Origin: Paenibacillus apiarius
GTDB lineage: Bacteria; Bacillota; Bacilli; Paenibacillales; Paenibacillaceae
Assembly: GCF_017052585.1 (NCBI RefSeq)
Contig: NZ_JAFFHZ010000001.1
Span: 682,001-746,000 of the forward strand
Direction: 5' to 3'
Length of the DNA: 64,000 nt
The notes under the pieces: model-generated
What the model saw: only the letters and a program-made list of their open reading frames with translations
What the model was told of the DNA's origin: nothing
Databases searched by the model: none
Made by a program: the position numbers and the translations under genes
Part shown: positions 25,158-33,185 of the stretch, in pieces
How positions within the stretch are numbered: the stretch's first letter is position 1
Layout of the letters: each line of letters starts with the position of its first letter

Positions 25158-26615
25158 TTGAGAAAGAAATGGAAGGTTGCCATACTGCTGCTTACGGTAA
25201 TCTCTTTGCTGGGAGGCTGCTTTGCCGAGAAGCCGGTGCTCGAAGATCTGGATCCGGAGGGCAAGGTGAAAATGAAAGTGCTCTATTATGACGAGGACAG
25301 TTTTTTTAAGGAATATGGCAACCCATTTAATTTGAAGTACCCCAATATTGAGTTGGAGGTTGTGAGCACCGCTCCAATTCGCCGGGAAATGCAGGCGAAC
25401 GGCACGACCTACGAGGAAGAATATGTAAAATTTACGGAAAAACATAAGCCGGATGTCATTATTACCGACTCCGACAGCTTCGAGAAGCTGGCACAGGAAG
25501 GCAAACTGTATAATTTGGAGGCGATTATCGAACAGGAGAAGTTCGATCTTGGCGGATATTTGCCTGGGTTCGTCGATTTGCTGCGGGAACGCGGGGGCGG
25601 CTCGCTATATGGCCTGACACCGCACTTTACGACCAAGGTCATCTTCTATAACGCCGATCTGTTCCGGGAGCAGCATATTGAACTGCCGCGCAACAAGATG
25701 AGCTGGAAAGAACTGCTCGAATTGTCGAGCCGTTTTGCGGAATCCGGTTCCGAAGACGATCCAATCTACGGTTTGGTTGGTCAATACGGCCGAGCCGACA
25801 ACATTTTTTTTGATGTGGCCGGCAGCTTGTCGTTGCGGCTGTTTGATGCGAAGGGGGAGAAGATCGCGTTCAATACGGACGGTTGGAAGGAAGCGATGGA
25901 GCTGACAGCCAACGCGATTCGCGGCAAAGCGGTTTTTTCGACGCTGTTGGAACCGCGATCCCGCTATGGTGAGGTTGATGTTGAACAGAGCGAGAATTTC
26001 TTCAAAGGCAAGGTCGCGATGGTTCTCGGATCGCCCATGTTCTTGCATGGGCTAAGAGAGTATCCGAAATATGATAAGGAAGCAAAGCCAATCGACTGGG
26101 GCATCGTGACCGCGCCTGTCGATCCGGCGAATCCGGATGAATCAAATTATGTGTTTCTTAGCAGTCAATTCGCGATCTTGGCCGATTCCCCGAATAAGCG
26201 GGCCGCCTGGGAATTCGTGAAGTACGTGAACGGTCCGGACAGGGCGAAGGCCGCTTCCCGTTCCTTGCAGGGCTTGTTCGACGAGCTGCCGACAAGGGGG
26301 GAGTACATGAAGGAGCTGGACGGCAAAAGCCTGGAGCCTCTCTTTATGCTGAGACCGAAGGCGTCGAGCGGGAATGTATGGGGCGGACCGAACGTGAAGA
26401 TCCCGCCGGGATTCTACTGGCCCTTCGCGAACCTGATTAAGCAGGAATTGAGGGAAATGATCGAGAACAATAAACCGGCCGAAGCCGCCGTTGCCAAGAT
26501 CGAGACCGAAGGCAACGTTATCCTCAAGCAAGAGCGGGAGAGAGAGAAGACCGAGGCAGAGAAGGCGCGGGAGAAGGCGCGGGAGAAGGCGCAGGAGAAC
26601 GCCGCGAAGAAGTGA
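25158..26615 (+). CDS. Extracellular solute-binding lipoprotein, tandem copy A
   Basis: A 485-residue lipoprotein of the ABC-transporter family 1 (sugar-type) binding proteins. It starts at TTG 25158 behind AAGGAGGAGAACGGA; the signal peptide is LRKKWKVAILLLTVISLL and the lipobox LLGGC puts the lipidated Cys at residue 21. The periplasmic-binding fold shows SLYGLTPHFTTKVIFYNADL and the late RAAWEFVKYVNGPDRAKAAS. The C-terminus is a charged Glu/Lys/Ala/Arg helix containing a 12-base tandem repeat, longer than in the other copies. No permease or ATPase is nearby, so it is an orphan. Ligand unknown. Confidence 0.88.
   Translation: MRKKWKVAILLLTVISLLGGCFAEKPVLEDLDPEGKVKMKVLYYDEDSFFKEYGNPFNLKYPNIELEVVSTAPIRREMQANGTTYEEEYVKFTEKHKPDVIITDSDSFEKLAQEGKLYNLEAIIEQEKFDLGGYLPGFVDLLRERGGGSLYGLTPHFTTKVIFYNADLFREQHIELPRNKMSWKELLELSSRFAESGSEDDPIYGLVGQYGRADNIFFDVAGSLSLRLFDAKGEKIAFNTDGWKEAMELTANAIRGKAVFSTLLEPRSRYGEVDVEQSENFFKGKVAMVLGSPMFLHGLREYPKYDKEAKPIDWGIVTAPVDPANPDESNYVFLSSQFAILADSPNKRAAWEFVKYVNGPDRAKAASRSLQGLFDELPTRGEYMKELDGKSLEPLFMLRPKASSGNVWGGPNVKIPPGFYWPFANLIKQELREMIENNKPAEAAVAKIETEGNVILKQEREREKTEAEKAREKAREKAQENAAKK
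26559..26594 (+). repeat. Three tandem 12-base units in the tail of lipoprotein A
   Basis: GAGAAGGCGCGG occurs three times in a row, the third with one change. It is in frame and encodes Glu-Lys-Ala-Arg-type repeats, so its copy number can vary without breaking the protein. Confidence 0.7.
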
Positions 26616-26637
26616 AGATGGAGAAGGCTGGATCCGA

Positions 26638-26668
26638 GGCCGCTGACACAAGTCGGCGGTCTTTTTTT
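26638..26668 (+). terminator. Terminator of lipoprotein gene A
   Basis: GGCCGCTGAC (26638-26647), loop ACAA, GTCGGCGGTC (26652-26661), then seven T. G:T pairs are tolerated in the stem. A decayed relative lies after gene B. Confidence 0.8.
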
Positions 26669-26724
26669 CGGCAGATAGAGACACCCCAAGGGAGCGCTGG
26701 AATGAGTGGGATTTCTTAATATTC

Positions 26725-26796
26725 TTAACATTCACTTATCTATTCGCTTAACTTTTCCTTTATCTGGTTGAAGAGTCCGGGAACGGCCGATATACT
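26725..26796 (+). promoter_or_regulatory. Promoter and Pho-like repeats of lipoprotein gene B
   Basis: TTAACA (26725), TTATCT (26736), TTAACT (26748), TTTATC (26759), steps of 11, 12 and 11 bases; then TTGAAG (26768-26773), 17 bases, TATACT (26791-26796). From 26748 on it is nearly identical to the region before gene A. Confidence 0.65.
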
Positions 26797-26827
26797 TGCT
26801 TTTTTAAACGAAAAGGAGGAGAACGGA

Positions 26828-28231
26828 TTGAGAAAGAAATGGAAGGTTGCCATTCTGCTGCTAACGGTAATCTCTTTGCTGGGAGGTTGCTTTGCCGAGA
26901 AGCCGGTGCTCGAAGAGCTGGATCCGGAGGGCAAGGTGAAAATTAAAGTAATGTACCACAACGAGGAAAGCTTTTACAGGGATTATGGCAATGGCTTTGA
27001 TGCGAACTTTAATGACAAATATCCCAACATTGAGTTCGAAGTCATCAGCCTCATTAAAATGTACCGGGATATCGAGAAGAATGGGACGAGCTATGAGGAA
27101 GAGTATCTCAAGCTGATTGAGAACAACAAACCGGATATCCTGTTTGCCACCGAAACCGACCTGTTCGAGAAGCTGGCGCAGGAAGGCAAGCTGTACAATC
27201 TGGACCCGATCATCACACAGGAGAAATTCGATGTTGACAGTTACATGCCCGGACTTATCGATATGATGCGGGATTATGGGGACGGCTCGCTATACGGCTT
27301 GGCTCCGTCCTTTTATACGAGTAACCTTTACTATAACGCCGAGCTGTTCCGGGAATATCAGATTGATCCGCCGCGCAATCAGATGAGCTGGAAAGAGGTG
27401 TTGGAGTTATCGAAACGCTTCGCCGGCTTGGGTTCCGAGGATAAGCCCATTTATGGGCTGACGGAGGATTTCGGCCGGGTGGAAGAGCTTCTGTTCGGGA
27501 TAGCGGCGACCTCGTCGCTGCGCGCGCTCGACGCGAAGGGAGAGAAGCTGGCATTTAACACGGAGGGCTGGAAGGAAGCGATGGAGCTGGTGGCCGATGC
27601 GGTTCGCAGCAGAGCGGTATTTGCGCCATTGGAAGAAGACGTGAGATATTTGCAGACTGAGCCGTTCCTCAGGGGCGAAGTCGCGATGGTGTTCGGATCA
27701 GGTATGTTCCGGGGTCAACTTTTGCAAGGTCCGATGCAGAATGATGGACAGGAGATGGAGTGGAACATGGTCACTGTTCCCGTCGATCCGGCATCACCGG
27801 ACGAATCGCCATTCGTGGAATTGAACGGCATCTATGCAATTGCGGCTGATTCCGCGAACAAGCGGGCGGCGTGGGAATTCATGAAGTACGTGAACAGCCC
27901 GGAAATAGCGAAGGCCGTGTCCCGCTCTCCGCATGCAGGCCTGCAGACAAGATCCGGCTTCACCAAAGAAATCGCGGGCAAAAGCACGGAAAGCTTCTAC
28001 CTGCTGCGGCCGAAGGCCGGGGGCGGTTCCATCTGGGGAGGCTCGAACGTGAACCGACCGGATGAGTTCAGATTTGGCTTCCCGAATCTGGTGGAAAAGC
28101 AATTGTACGAAATGATCGAGAACGGGAAGGCTGCCGAAGCGGCCGCGGCCGCCATTGAGAACGAGGGCAACGCGCTCCTCGAGCAGGCGCGGGCGGCACA
28201 GAAGACGAAGGCGAAGGCCGGCAAGAAGTAG
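26828..28231 (+). CDS. Extracellular solute-binding lipoprotein, tandem copy B
   Basis: 467 residues from TTG 26828 (AAGGAGGAGAACGGA upstream). Signal peptide and lipobox LLGGC are the same as in copy A, and the first ~200 bases including the promoter differ from A at only about eight positions, but the mature domain is the most divergent of the four (MYHNEESFYRDYGNGFD, SLYGLAPSFYTSNLYYNAEL). The binding-protein fold and the late WEFMKYVNSPEIAKAVSRS segment are intact. The tail is Ala/Lys-rich. Ligand unknown; no transporter partner nearby. Confidence 0.88.
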   Translation: MRKKWKVAILLLTVISLLGGCFAEKPVLEELDPEGKVKIKVMYHNEESFYRDYGNGFDANFNDKYPNIEFEVISLIKMYRDIEKNGTSYEEEYLKLIENNKPDILFATETDLFEKLAQEGKLYNLDPIITQEKFDVDSYMPGLIDMMRDYGDGSLYGLAPSFYTSNLYYNAELFREYQIDPPRNQMSWKEVLELSKRFAGLGSEDKPIYGLTEDFGRVEELLFGIAATSSLRALDAKGEKLAFNTEGWKEAMELVADAVRSRAVFAPLEEDVRYLQTEPFLRGEVAMVFGSGMFRGQLLQGPMQNDGQEMEWNMVTVPVDPASPDESPFVELNGIYAIAADSANKRAAWEFMKYVNSPEIAKAVSRSPHAGLQTRSGFTKEIAGKSTESFYLLRPKAGGGSIWGGSNVNRPDEFRFGFPNLVEKQLYEMIENGKAAEAAAAAIENEGNALLEQARAAQKTKAKAGKK

Positions 28232-28308
28232 CACACAGAAGCGCGGAGAGCCTGATTACAATGGTAGTCGTCAGTTGGATAAGGGTTCCCGTTGAACACA
28301 GAGTCTGC

Positions 28309-28334
28309 GGCCGCCGACGCAAGTTGTCGGCCGT
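28309..28334 (+). other. Degenerate terminator relic after lipoprotein gene B
   Basis: GGCCGCCGAC-GCAA-GTTGTCGGCC aligns with the terminator after gene A but has a mismatch and no T run. It supports duplication of a promoter-gene-terminator unit followed by decay, and may allow read-through into gene C. Confidence 0.5.
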
Positions 28335-28347
28335 TGCTTGCAGAGAG

Positions 28348-28376
28348 TCATTGCAAAGGGGAGTGGCCGATATACT
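28348..28376 (+). promoter_or_regulatory. Degenerate promoter of lipoprotein gene C
   Basis: GGCCGATATACTTGC with TATACT at 28371-28376 is kept from the other copies, but the -35 position reads TCATTG and the upstream TTAAC-type boxes are missing. Expression may be weaker, differently controlled, or come from read-through. Confidence 0.5.
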
Positions 28377-28405
28377 TGCTCTGGAATGAAAGGGAGGAGA
28401 AGGAA

Positions 28406-29812
28406 TTGAGACAGAAATGGAAAGCAGCCATTCTGCTGCTGATTGTGATTACTTTGCTCGGGGGCTGCTTTAGCGAGAAGCCCGCGCTTGAAGATCTGGG
28501 GCCGGAGGGCAAAGGGAAAATTACAGTGCTCTATTATGACGAGGGCAACTTTTATAGCGATTATGGAAACAACTTCAATGCGAAGTATCCCAATATTGAA
28601 TTCGAGGTCATCAACACGGGCCAAATATCCGAGTATATGCAAGAAAACGGGACGACCTATGCGGAAGAATATCTCAAATTTGTGGAGAAACATAAGCCGG
28701 ATATCATTATGACCGGTTCGGACAGCTTCGAGAAGCTGGCGCAGGAAGGCAAGCTGTACAATCTGGATCCGGTGATCGAACAGGAGAAGTTCGATCTTGA
28801 CGGATATTTGCCCGGGCTCATCGATATGCTTCGGGAACGCGGCGGCGGCTCGCTATACGGCTTGGCTCCGAACTTTAATACCTCGGTCGTCTACTATAAC
28901 GCCGATCTGTTCCGAGAGTATCATATTGAACCGCCGCGCAATAAGATGAGCTGGGACGAATTGCTCGAATTGTCGAGCCGCTTCGCGGGCATCGGTTCCG
29001 GGGACGATCGGATTTATGGTTTCTCAGATGCATACGGCTTTGCCGACGACTTGTTTTTTAAGTTGGCAGGCAGCTCATCGTTACGATTGCTGGACGCGAA
29101 GAGGGAGAAGATCATCTTCAATACGGAGAGCTGGAAGGAAGCGATGGAGATGACAGCCAACGCGATTCGTGGCAAAGCGGTCTATACGGCTCCTCTGGAG
29201 CCGGTCGCCTCAGGCACGATCATTCATTCGCAGACCGAGCAGTTCTTCCAAGGCAAACTGGCGATGATGATTGGATCGTCCTGGCTCATAGGCGATCTCC
29301 GGAATCAATCTAAGGATAAAAATGGAAAAGGAATCAACTGGGGCTTCGTTACGGCGCCCGTCGATCCGGCTGCGCCGGAGGAATCCGCTTTTACGGACGT
29401 GTACGATATTTATGCGATCGCGTCCGATTCTCCGAACAAGCGGGCGGCCTGGGAATTCGTGAAGTACATGAACGGTCCGGAAATGGCGAAGGCCAAGTCC
29501 CGCTCCTTCCGGGGCGAACTGCCGACAAGGGTAGACTACATGAAAGAGGTGGACGGCAGAAGCATGGAGCCTTTCTATATGCTGCGGCCGCAGGCTTTGA
29601 GCGGGTCCCTATGGTGGGGGCTCGAGCGCGAATTCCAGTACGGCTTCCGCATGGAATTCTCGAACCTGCTCCTTAAGGAATTGAAGGAGATGGTCGAGAA
29701 CGGGAAGTCTGCGAAGGAAGCCGCGGCCGCTATCGAGAGCGAGGGCAACGCGATCCTCAAGCAGGCGCGGGAAGCGGAAAAGGCAGAGAAGGCGAAGACC
29801 GGGAAGAAGTAG
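28406..29812 (+). CDS. Extracellular solute-binding lipoprotein, tandem copy C
   Basis: 468 residues from TTG 28406 behind AGGGAGGAGAAGGAA. Signal peptide LRQKWKAAILLLIVITLL and lipobox LLGGC. Over the mature part it is closest to copy D: both have EKLAQEGKLYNLDPVIEQEK and IEPPRNKMSW. The hinge and late segments (RAAWEFVKYMNGPEMAKAKS, GELPTRVDYMKEVDGRSMEP) are intact; the tail is Lys/Ala/Glu-rich. In one place the usual GGS-WGG motif reads GSLWWG, a small divergence near the presumed ligand cleft. Ligand unknown. Confidence 0.88.
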   Translation: MRQKWKAAILLLIVITLLGGCFSEKPALEDLGPEGKGKITVLYYDEGNFYSDYGNNFNAKYPNIEFEVINTGQISEYMQENGTTYAEEYLKFVEKHKPDIIMTGSDSFEKLAQEGKLYNLDPVIEQEKFDLDGYLPGLIDMLRERGGGSLYGLAPNFNTSVVYYNADLFREYHIEPPRNKMSWDELLELSSRFAGIGSGDDRIYGFSDAYGFADDLFFKLAGSSSLRLLDAKREKIIFNTESWKEAMEMTANAIRGKAVYTAPLEPVASGTIIHSQTEQFFQGKLAMMIGSSWLIGDLRNQSKDKNGKGINWGFVTAPVDPAAPEESAFTDVYDIYAIASDSPNKRAAWEFVKYMNGPEMAKAKSRSFRGELPTRVDYMKEVDGRSMEPFYMLRPQALSGSLWWGLEREFQYGFRMEFSNLLLKELKEMVENGKSAKEAAAAIESEGNAILKQAREAEKAEKAKTGKK

Positions 29813-29859
29813 GAACGATCAAGAACGGAGCGGAACGCTTCCAGGTTTCTTAATAGTTC

Positions 29860-29930
29860 TTAACATCCCCTATCGATTTAATTAAGATTCCCTTTATTTG
29901 GTTGAATGATGGGGGAACCGCCGATATACT
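29860..29930 (+). promoter_or_regulatory. Promoter and Pho-like repeats of lipoprotein gene D
   Basis: TTAACA (29860), TATCGA (29871), TTAAGA (29882) and TTTATT (29893) at exact 11-base steps, then TTGAAT (29902-29907), 17 bases, TATACT (29925-29930). Confidence 0.65.
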
Positions 29931-29961
29931 TGCTTCTTGTAACGAAAAGGAGGAGAACGGA

Positions 29962-31368
29962 ATGAAAAAGAAATGGAAGGTTTCCATACTGCTGCTTGCT
30001 GTGATTTCCTTGTTGGGGGGCTGCTTCGGAGGGAAGCCCGCGCTTGAAGAGCTGGGTCAAGAGGGCAAGGGGAAAATTAAAGTGCTCTATTATGACGAGG
30101 GCAGCTTTTATAGCGATTATGGAAACAATTTCAACGTGAAGTTTCCCGATATTGAATTCGAGGTCATCAATACGGATCAAATATACCAAGATATGCAAGA
30201 AAACGGAACGACCTATGAGGAAGAATATCTCAAATTTATTGGGAAACACAAGCCGGATGTCATTATGACCGGTTCGGACAGCTTCGAGAAGCTGGCGCAG
30301 GAAGGGAAGCTGTACAATCTGGATCCGGTGATCGAACAGGAGAAATTCGATCTTGACGGATATATGCCCGGGCTCATCGATATGCTTCGGGAACGCGGCG
30401 GCGGCTCGCTATACGGCTTGGCTCCGTACTTTAATGCCTCGGTCGTCTATTATAACGCCGATCTGTTCCGAGAACATCAGATTGAACCGCCGCGCAATAA
30501 GATGAGCTGGGCAGAACTGCTCGAATTGTCGAGCCGATTCTCGGGCCTCGGTTCCGGGGACGATCAGATTTATGGTTTGTCTGATGAACTCGGCCAAGCC
30601 GACGGCATGCTTTTTAATGTGGCAAGCAGCTCGTCGTTGCGAATGTTGGACGCGAAGGGGGAGAAGGTCACATTCAATACGGATGGTTGGAAGGATGCGA
30701 TGGAGCTGACAGCCAACGCGATTCGCGGCAAAGCGGTCTATACGGCTTCTCTGGAGCCGCAAGGCGAAGGTTCGATGTATTTTTTGCAGAGCGAGCAGTT
30801 CTTCAAAGGCAAAGTCGCGATGATGTTCGGATCGGCCTGGCTCATGAGCGATCTTCGGAACCGGCCGAAGTATGATAGTGACATCAAAGAAATCAATTGG
30901 GAATTCGTTACGGCTCCCGTCGATACGGCTGCGCCGGAGGAATCTTCCTTTACGGTTTTGGACTCCATCTATGCGATCGCGGCCGATTCTCAGAACAAAC
31001 GGGCGGCCTGGGAATTCGTGAAGTTCGTGAACGGTCCGGAAATGGCGAAGGCCACTTCCCGTTCCTTCCGGGGCCAACTGCCGACAAGGGTTGACTACAT
31101 GAAAGAGGTGGACGGCAAAAGCATGGAGCCCTTCTATATGCTGCGGCCGAAGGCTTCGGGCGGGTCCATATGGGGCGGCACGAACGTGAACGTCCCGAAC
31201 GGCTTCCGTATGGCCTTCTCCAACCTGCTCATTAAGGAATTGAAGGCGATGGTCGAGAACGGGAAGTCTGCGGAGGAAGCCGTTGCCGCCATCGAGACCG
31301 AAGGCAATGCGGCCCTCCAGCAGGCGCGCGAGGCGGCAAAAGCGAAGCAGCAGGCCGGGAAGAAATAA
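29962..31368 (+). CDS. Extracellular solute-binding lipoprotein, tandem copy D
   Basis: 468 residues; the only copy with an ATG start (29962, AAGGAGGAGAACGGA upstream). Signal peptide MKKKWKVSILLLAVISLL, lipobox LLGGC. The mature part closely matches copy C (SLYGLAPYFNASVVYYNADL, IEPPRNKMSW, RAAWEFVKFVNGPEMAKATS). The C-terminal 20 residues are Ala/Lys/Gln-rich. The N-terminal lobe begins KIKVLYYDEGSFYSDYG, shared with C and with part of A. Ligand unknown; it has no permease or ATPase partner nearby. Confidence 0.88.
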   Translation: MKKKWKVSILLLAVISLLGGCFGGKPALEELGQEGKGKIKVLYYDEGSFYSDYGNNFNVKFPDIEFEVINTDQIYQDMQENGTTYEEEYLKFIGKHKPDVIMTGSDSFEKLAQEGKLYNLDPVIEQEKFDLDGYMPGLIDMLRERGGGSLYGLAPYFNASVVYYNADLFREHQIEPPRNKMSWAELLELSSRFSGLGSGDDQIYGLSDELGQADGMLFNVASSSSLRMLDAKGEKVTFNTDGWKDAMELTANAIRGKAVYTASLEPQGEGSMYFLQSEQFFKGKVAMMFGSAWLMSDLRNRPKYDSDIKEINWEFVTAPVDTAAPEESSFTVLDSIYAIAADSQNKRAAWEFVKFVNGPEMAKATSRSFRGQLPTRVDYMKEVDGKSMEPFYMLRPKASGGSIWGGTNVNVPNGFRMAFSNLLIKELKAMVENGKSAEEAVAAIETEGNAALQQAREAAKAKQQAGKK

Positions 31369-31412
31369 GCTGCCGATGGGCAGATGGTGAATGACAGAAG
31401 AGAGATGGCAAA

Positions 31413-31580
31413 GTGGCAAAAAAGTGGACGTCCGTCCTGCTGCTTGCGGTGATGGCTATGCGGGGACTGATTCTTGGCGGCACCGTTACGACCGCAGGAA
31501 TGTATGTCATCGCCATCGTATCTGCTGCAATCAGCGTGTTGCTCCTTAGTGCCAGCCTTGCCGGGAAATCAGAAAGCTGA
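31413..31580 (+). CDS. Possible small membrane protein after the lipoprotein array
   Basis: A 55-residue reading frame from GTG 31413. It begins MAKKWTSVLLLAVMAMRGLI, strikingly like the leaders of copies A-D (MKKKWKVSILLLAVISLLGG), then has a second hydrophobic segment, AGMYVIAIVSAAISVLLLSA. There is no lipobox Cys. A weak GAGAG lies ahead of the start. It may be a real two-helix protein or the relic of a fifth copy. Confidence 0.4.
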   Translation: MAKKWTSVLLLAVMAMRGLILGGTVTTAGMYVIAIVSAAISVLLLSASLAGKSES

Positions 31581-31596
31581 ACGGCACTAGAACGTA

Positions 31597-31636
31597 AAGA
31601 GCCTTGCTCAGGCACATTCACCTGAACAAGGCTCTT
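31597..31636. terminator. Hairpin between lipoprotein array and next gene
   Basis: AAGAGCCTTG (31597-31606) with CAAGGCTCTT (31627-31636) and inner CAGG/CCTG. T tracts are short on both strands. Placed between converging units. Confidence 0.6.
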
Positions 31637-31649
31637 ATACAATTCGTTG

Positions 31650-32084
31650 TTATTTCGCAATAAATTGATAGCTGAATACCATCAGTAAAATCATGACAAT
31701 GAACAGCACGAAAATCAAGAAGCTAAAGCTGCTGATCTTGCCGGCTGCCGCTTGATTCGCCTGTCCGGATTTTACCGCTTGAAGCGCTGCTTTCAACTGC
31801 TTGCCCATAATTCCGCTGAACGCCGCAATCGCCAAGAAGATGACTGTCGTCAGCACCATCCATAGCACATTATAGCTTCCCTTGCTCATCAAATAACCGC
31901 CGGTAATGAACTGAACGATCAAGAAATATTGCGCGATGCGGTTCGCCGTCACAATTCCGACAAGCAATCCTTCCTGTCCAGGTCCCGATACAGTCTTCAT
32001 CTTGCCAACGATAAACGGGACGATCGCATAGAAGCCCATAAAGACGGCGCCTAAAATGTGTAATAGGTTAAAGGCACTGTACAT
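31650..32084 (-). CDS. Small integral membrane protein with four helices
   Basis: A 144-residue protein with predicted helices near residues 5-25, 45-66, 73-93 and 119-140. The N-terminal FNLLHILGAVFMGFYAIVPF and QYFLIVQFITGGYLMSKGS recall DUF2269-like small membrane proteins, but I am not sure of the family. A GGAGGGAATG lies 12 bases before ATG 32084. It stands after mdh on the same strand, separated by a terminator, so it is likely a single-gene unit. Confidence 0.7.
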   Translation of the reverse strand: MYSAFNLLHILGAVFMGFYAIVPFIVGKMKTVSGPGQEGLLVGIVTANRIAQYFLIVQFITGGYLMSKGSYNVLWMVLTTVIFLAIAAFSGIMGKQLKAALQAVKSGQANQAAAGKISSFSFLIFVLFIVMILLMVFSYQFIAK

Positions 32085-32149
32085 AAGTATACATTCCCTC
32101 CATAGTCATGTTATGTATCTTATCGTTCTCTATTATACTAAATCCCCCC

Positions 32150-32192
32150 TCCAAAAACAAAGAAGAGATGCCCGCAAAAATGGCATCTCTTC
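32150..32192 (-). terminator. Terminator of citZ-icd-mdh
   Basis: GAAGAGATGCC (32162-32172) and GGCATCTCTTC (32182-32192) form an 11-base stem; the minus strand continues CTTTGTTTTTGG. Confidence 0.85.
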
Positions 32193-32229
32193 GAACTTTG
32201 CAATGATATATATCACACATTATAAAAAA

Positions 32230-33171
32230 TTATCCAGATACAACTTGAATGACATTGCGAACCGACTCAGCCGATCTATCCAGTGCAGTCTTCTCGTCCG
32301 CCGTCAAATCCACTTCAATAACCTTTTCGATTCCGTCTCCGCCGAGCACGGCCAACACGCCCATGAACAGCCGATCATAGCCGTATTCGCCTTCAAGGTA
32401 TGCAATGACTGGCAGAATGCGCTTCTTATCCTTCAAGATGGCTTCCGCCATCTGCACGAGCGATGCCGCAGGCGCGTAATAGGCGCTGCCATTGCCGAGC
32501 AGATTGACGATCTCGCCGCCGCCGACACGCGTGCGCTGCACAATCGCTTCGATGCGCTCTTGCGGAATCAGCTTCTCAATCGGCACGCCGCCGACATTGC
32601 TATAGCGAACGAGAGGCACCATATCATCGCCATGACCGCCCAAGACGACTCCGCGCACGTCTTCGACGGATACGTTCAGCTCTTGCGCAATAAACGTGCA
32701 GTAACGAGCAGTATCCAGCACCCCGGATTGGCCAATGACGCGGTTTTTAGGGAAACCGAGCGTTTGGAAAGCCGCATACGTCATGGCATCAACTGGGTTG
32801 CTCAAAATAATCACATAGGCATTCGGGCAATATTTCTTTACATTCTCGCATACCGACTTCACAATGCCGGCATTGGTGTTCACCAAGTCATCCCGGCTCA
32901 TGCCCGGCTTGCGCGCAACTCCTGCGGTAATAATGACAATATCGGAATCTTGCGTATCTTCATAGTTAGACGTCCCGGTAATGTGGCTGTCGAAGCCTTG
33001 AACCGGACTTGCCTCGAGCATGTCGAGCGCTTTCCCCTTCGTCGGATTCTCCAACTGGGGTATGTCAACTAATACGACATCACCAAGTTCTTTCTGAGCC
33101 AGCATTAATGCGGTTGTGGCGCCTGTGAAGCCCGCACCCACGACTGTAATCTTATTGCGTCGAATGGCCAT
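32230..33171 (-). CDS. mdh: Malate dehydrogenase
   Basis: NAD-dependent oxidation of malate to oxaloacetate in the TCA cycle. 313 residues of the LDH-like MDH type used by bacilli. NAD loop [18 protein letters not shown] at residues 8-25; substrate arginines in [15 protein letters not shown]; catalytic His in [17 protein letters not shown]. It follows icd by 14 bases and closes the citZ-icd-mdh operon, as in B. subtilis. Confidence 0.97.
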   Translation of the reverse strand: MAIRRNKITVVGAGFTGATTALMLAQKELGDVVLVDIPQLENPTKGKALDMLEASPVQGFDSHITGTSNYEDTQDSDIVIITAGVARKPGMSRDDLVNTNAGIVKSVCENVKKYCPNAYVIILSNPVDAMTYAAFQTLGFPKNRVIGQSGVLDTARYCTFIAQELNVSVEDVRGVVLGGHGDDMVPLVRYSNVGGVPIEKLIPQERIEAIVQRTRVGGGEIVNLLGNGSAYYAPAASLVQMAEAILKDKKRILPVIAYLEGEYGYDRLFMGVLAVLGGDGIEKVIEVDLTADEKTALDRSAESVRNVIQVVSG

Positions 33172-33185
33172 TGTGATTCGACCCC

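Noticed and set aside
25158-31368. Lipoprotein array as an antigenic-variation cassette system
   Set aside because: Each copy has its own start, leader and full length; no silent cassettes or site-specific recombinase is present.
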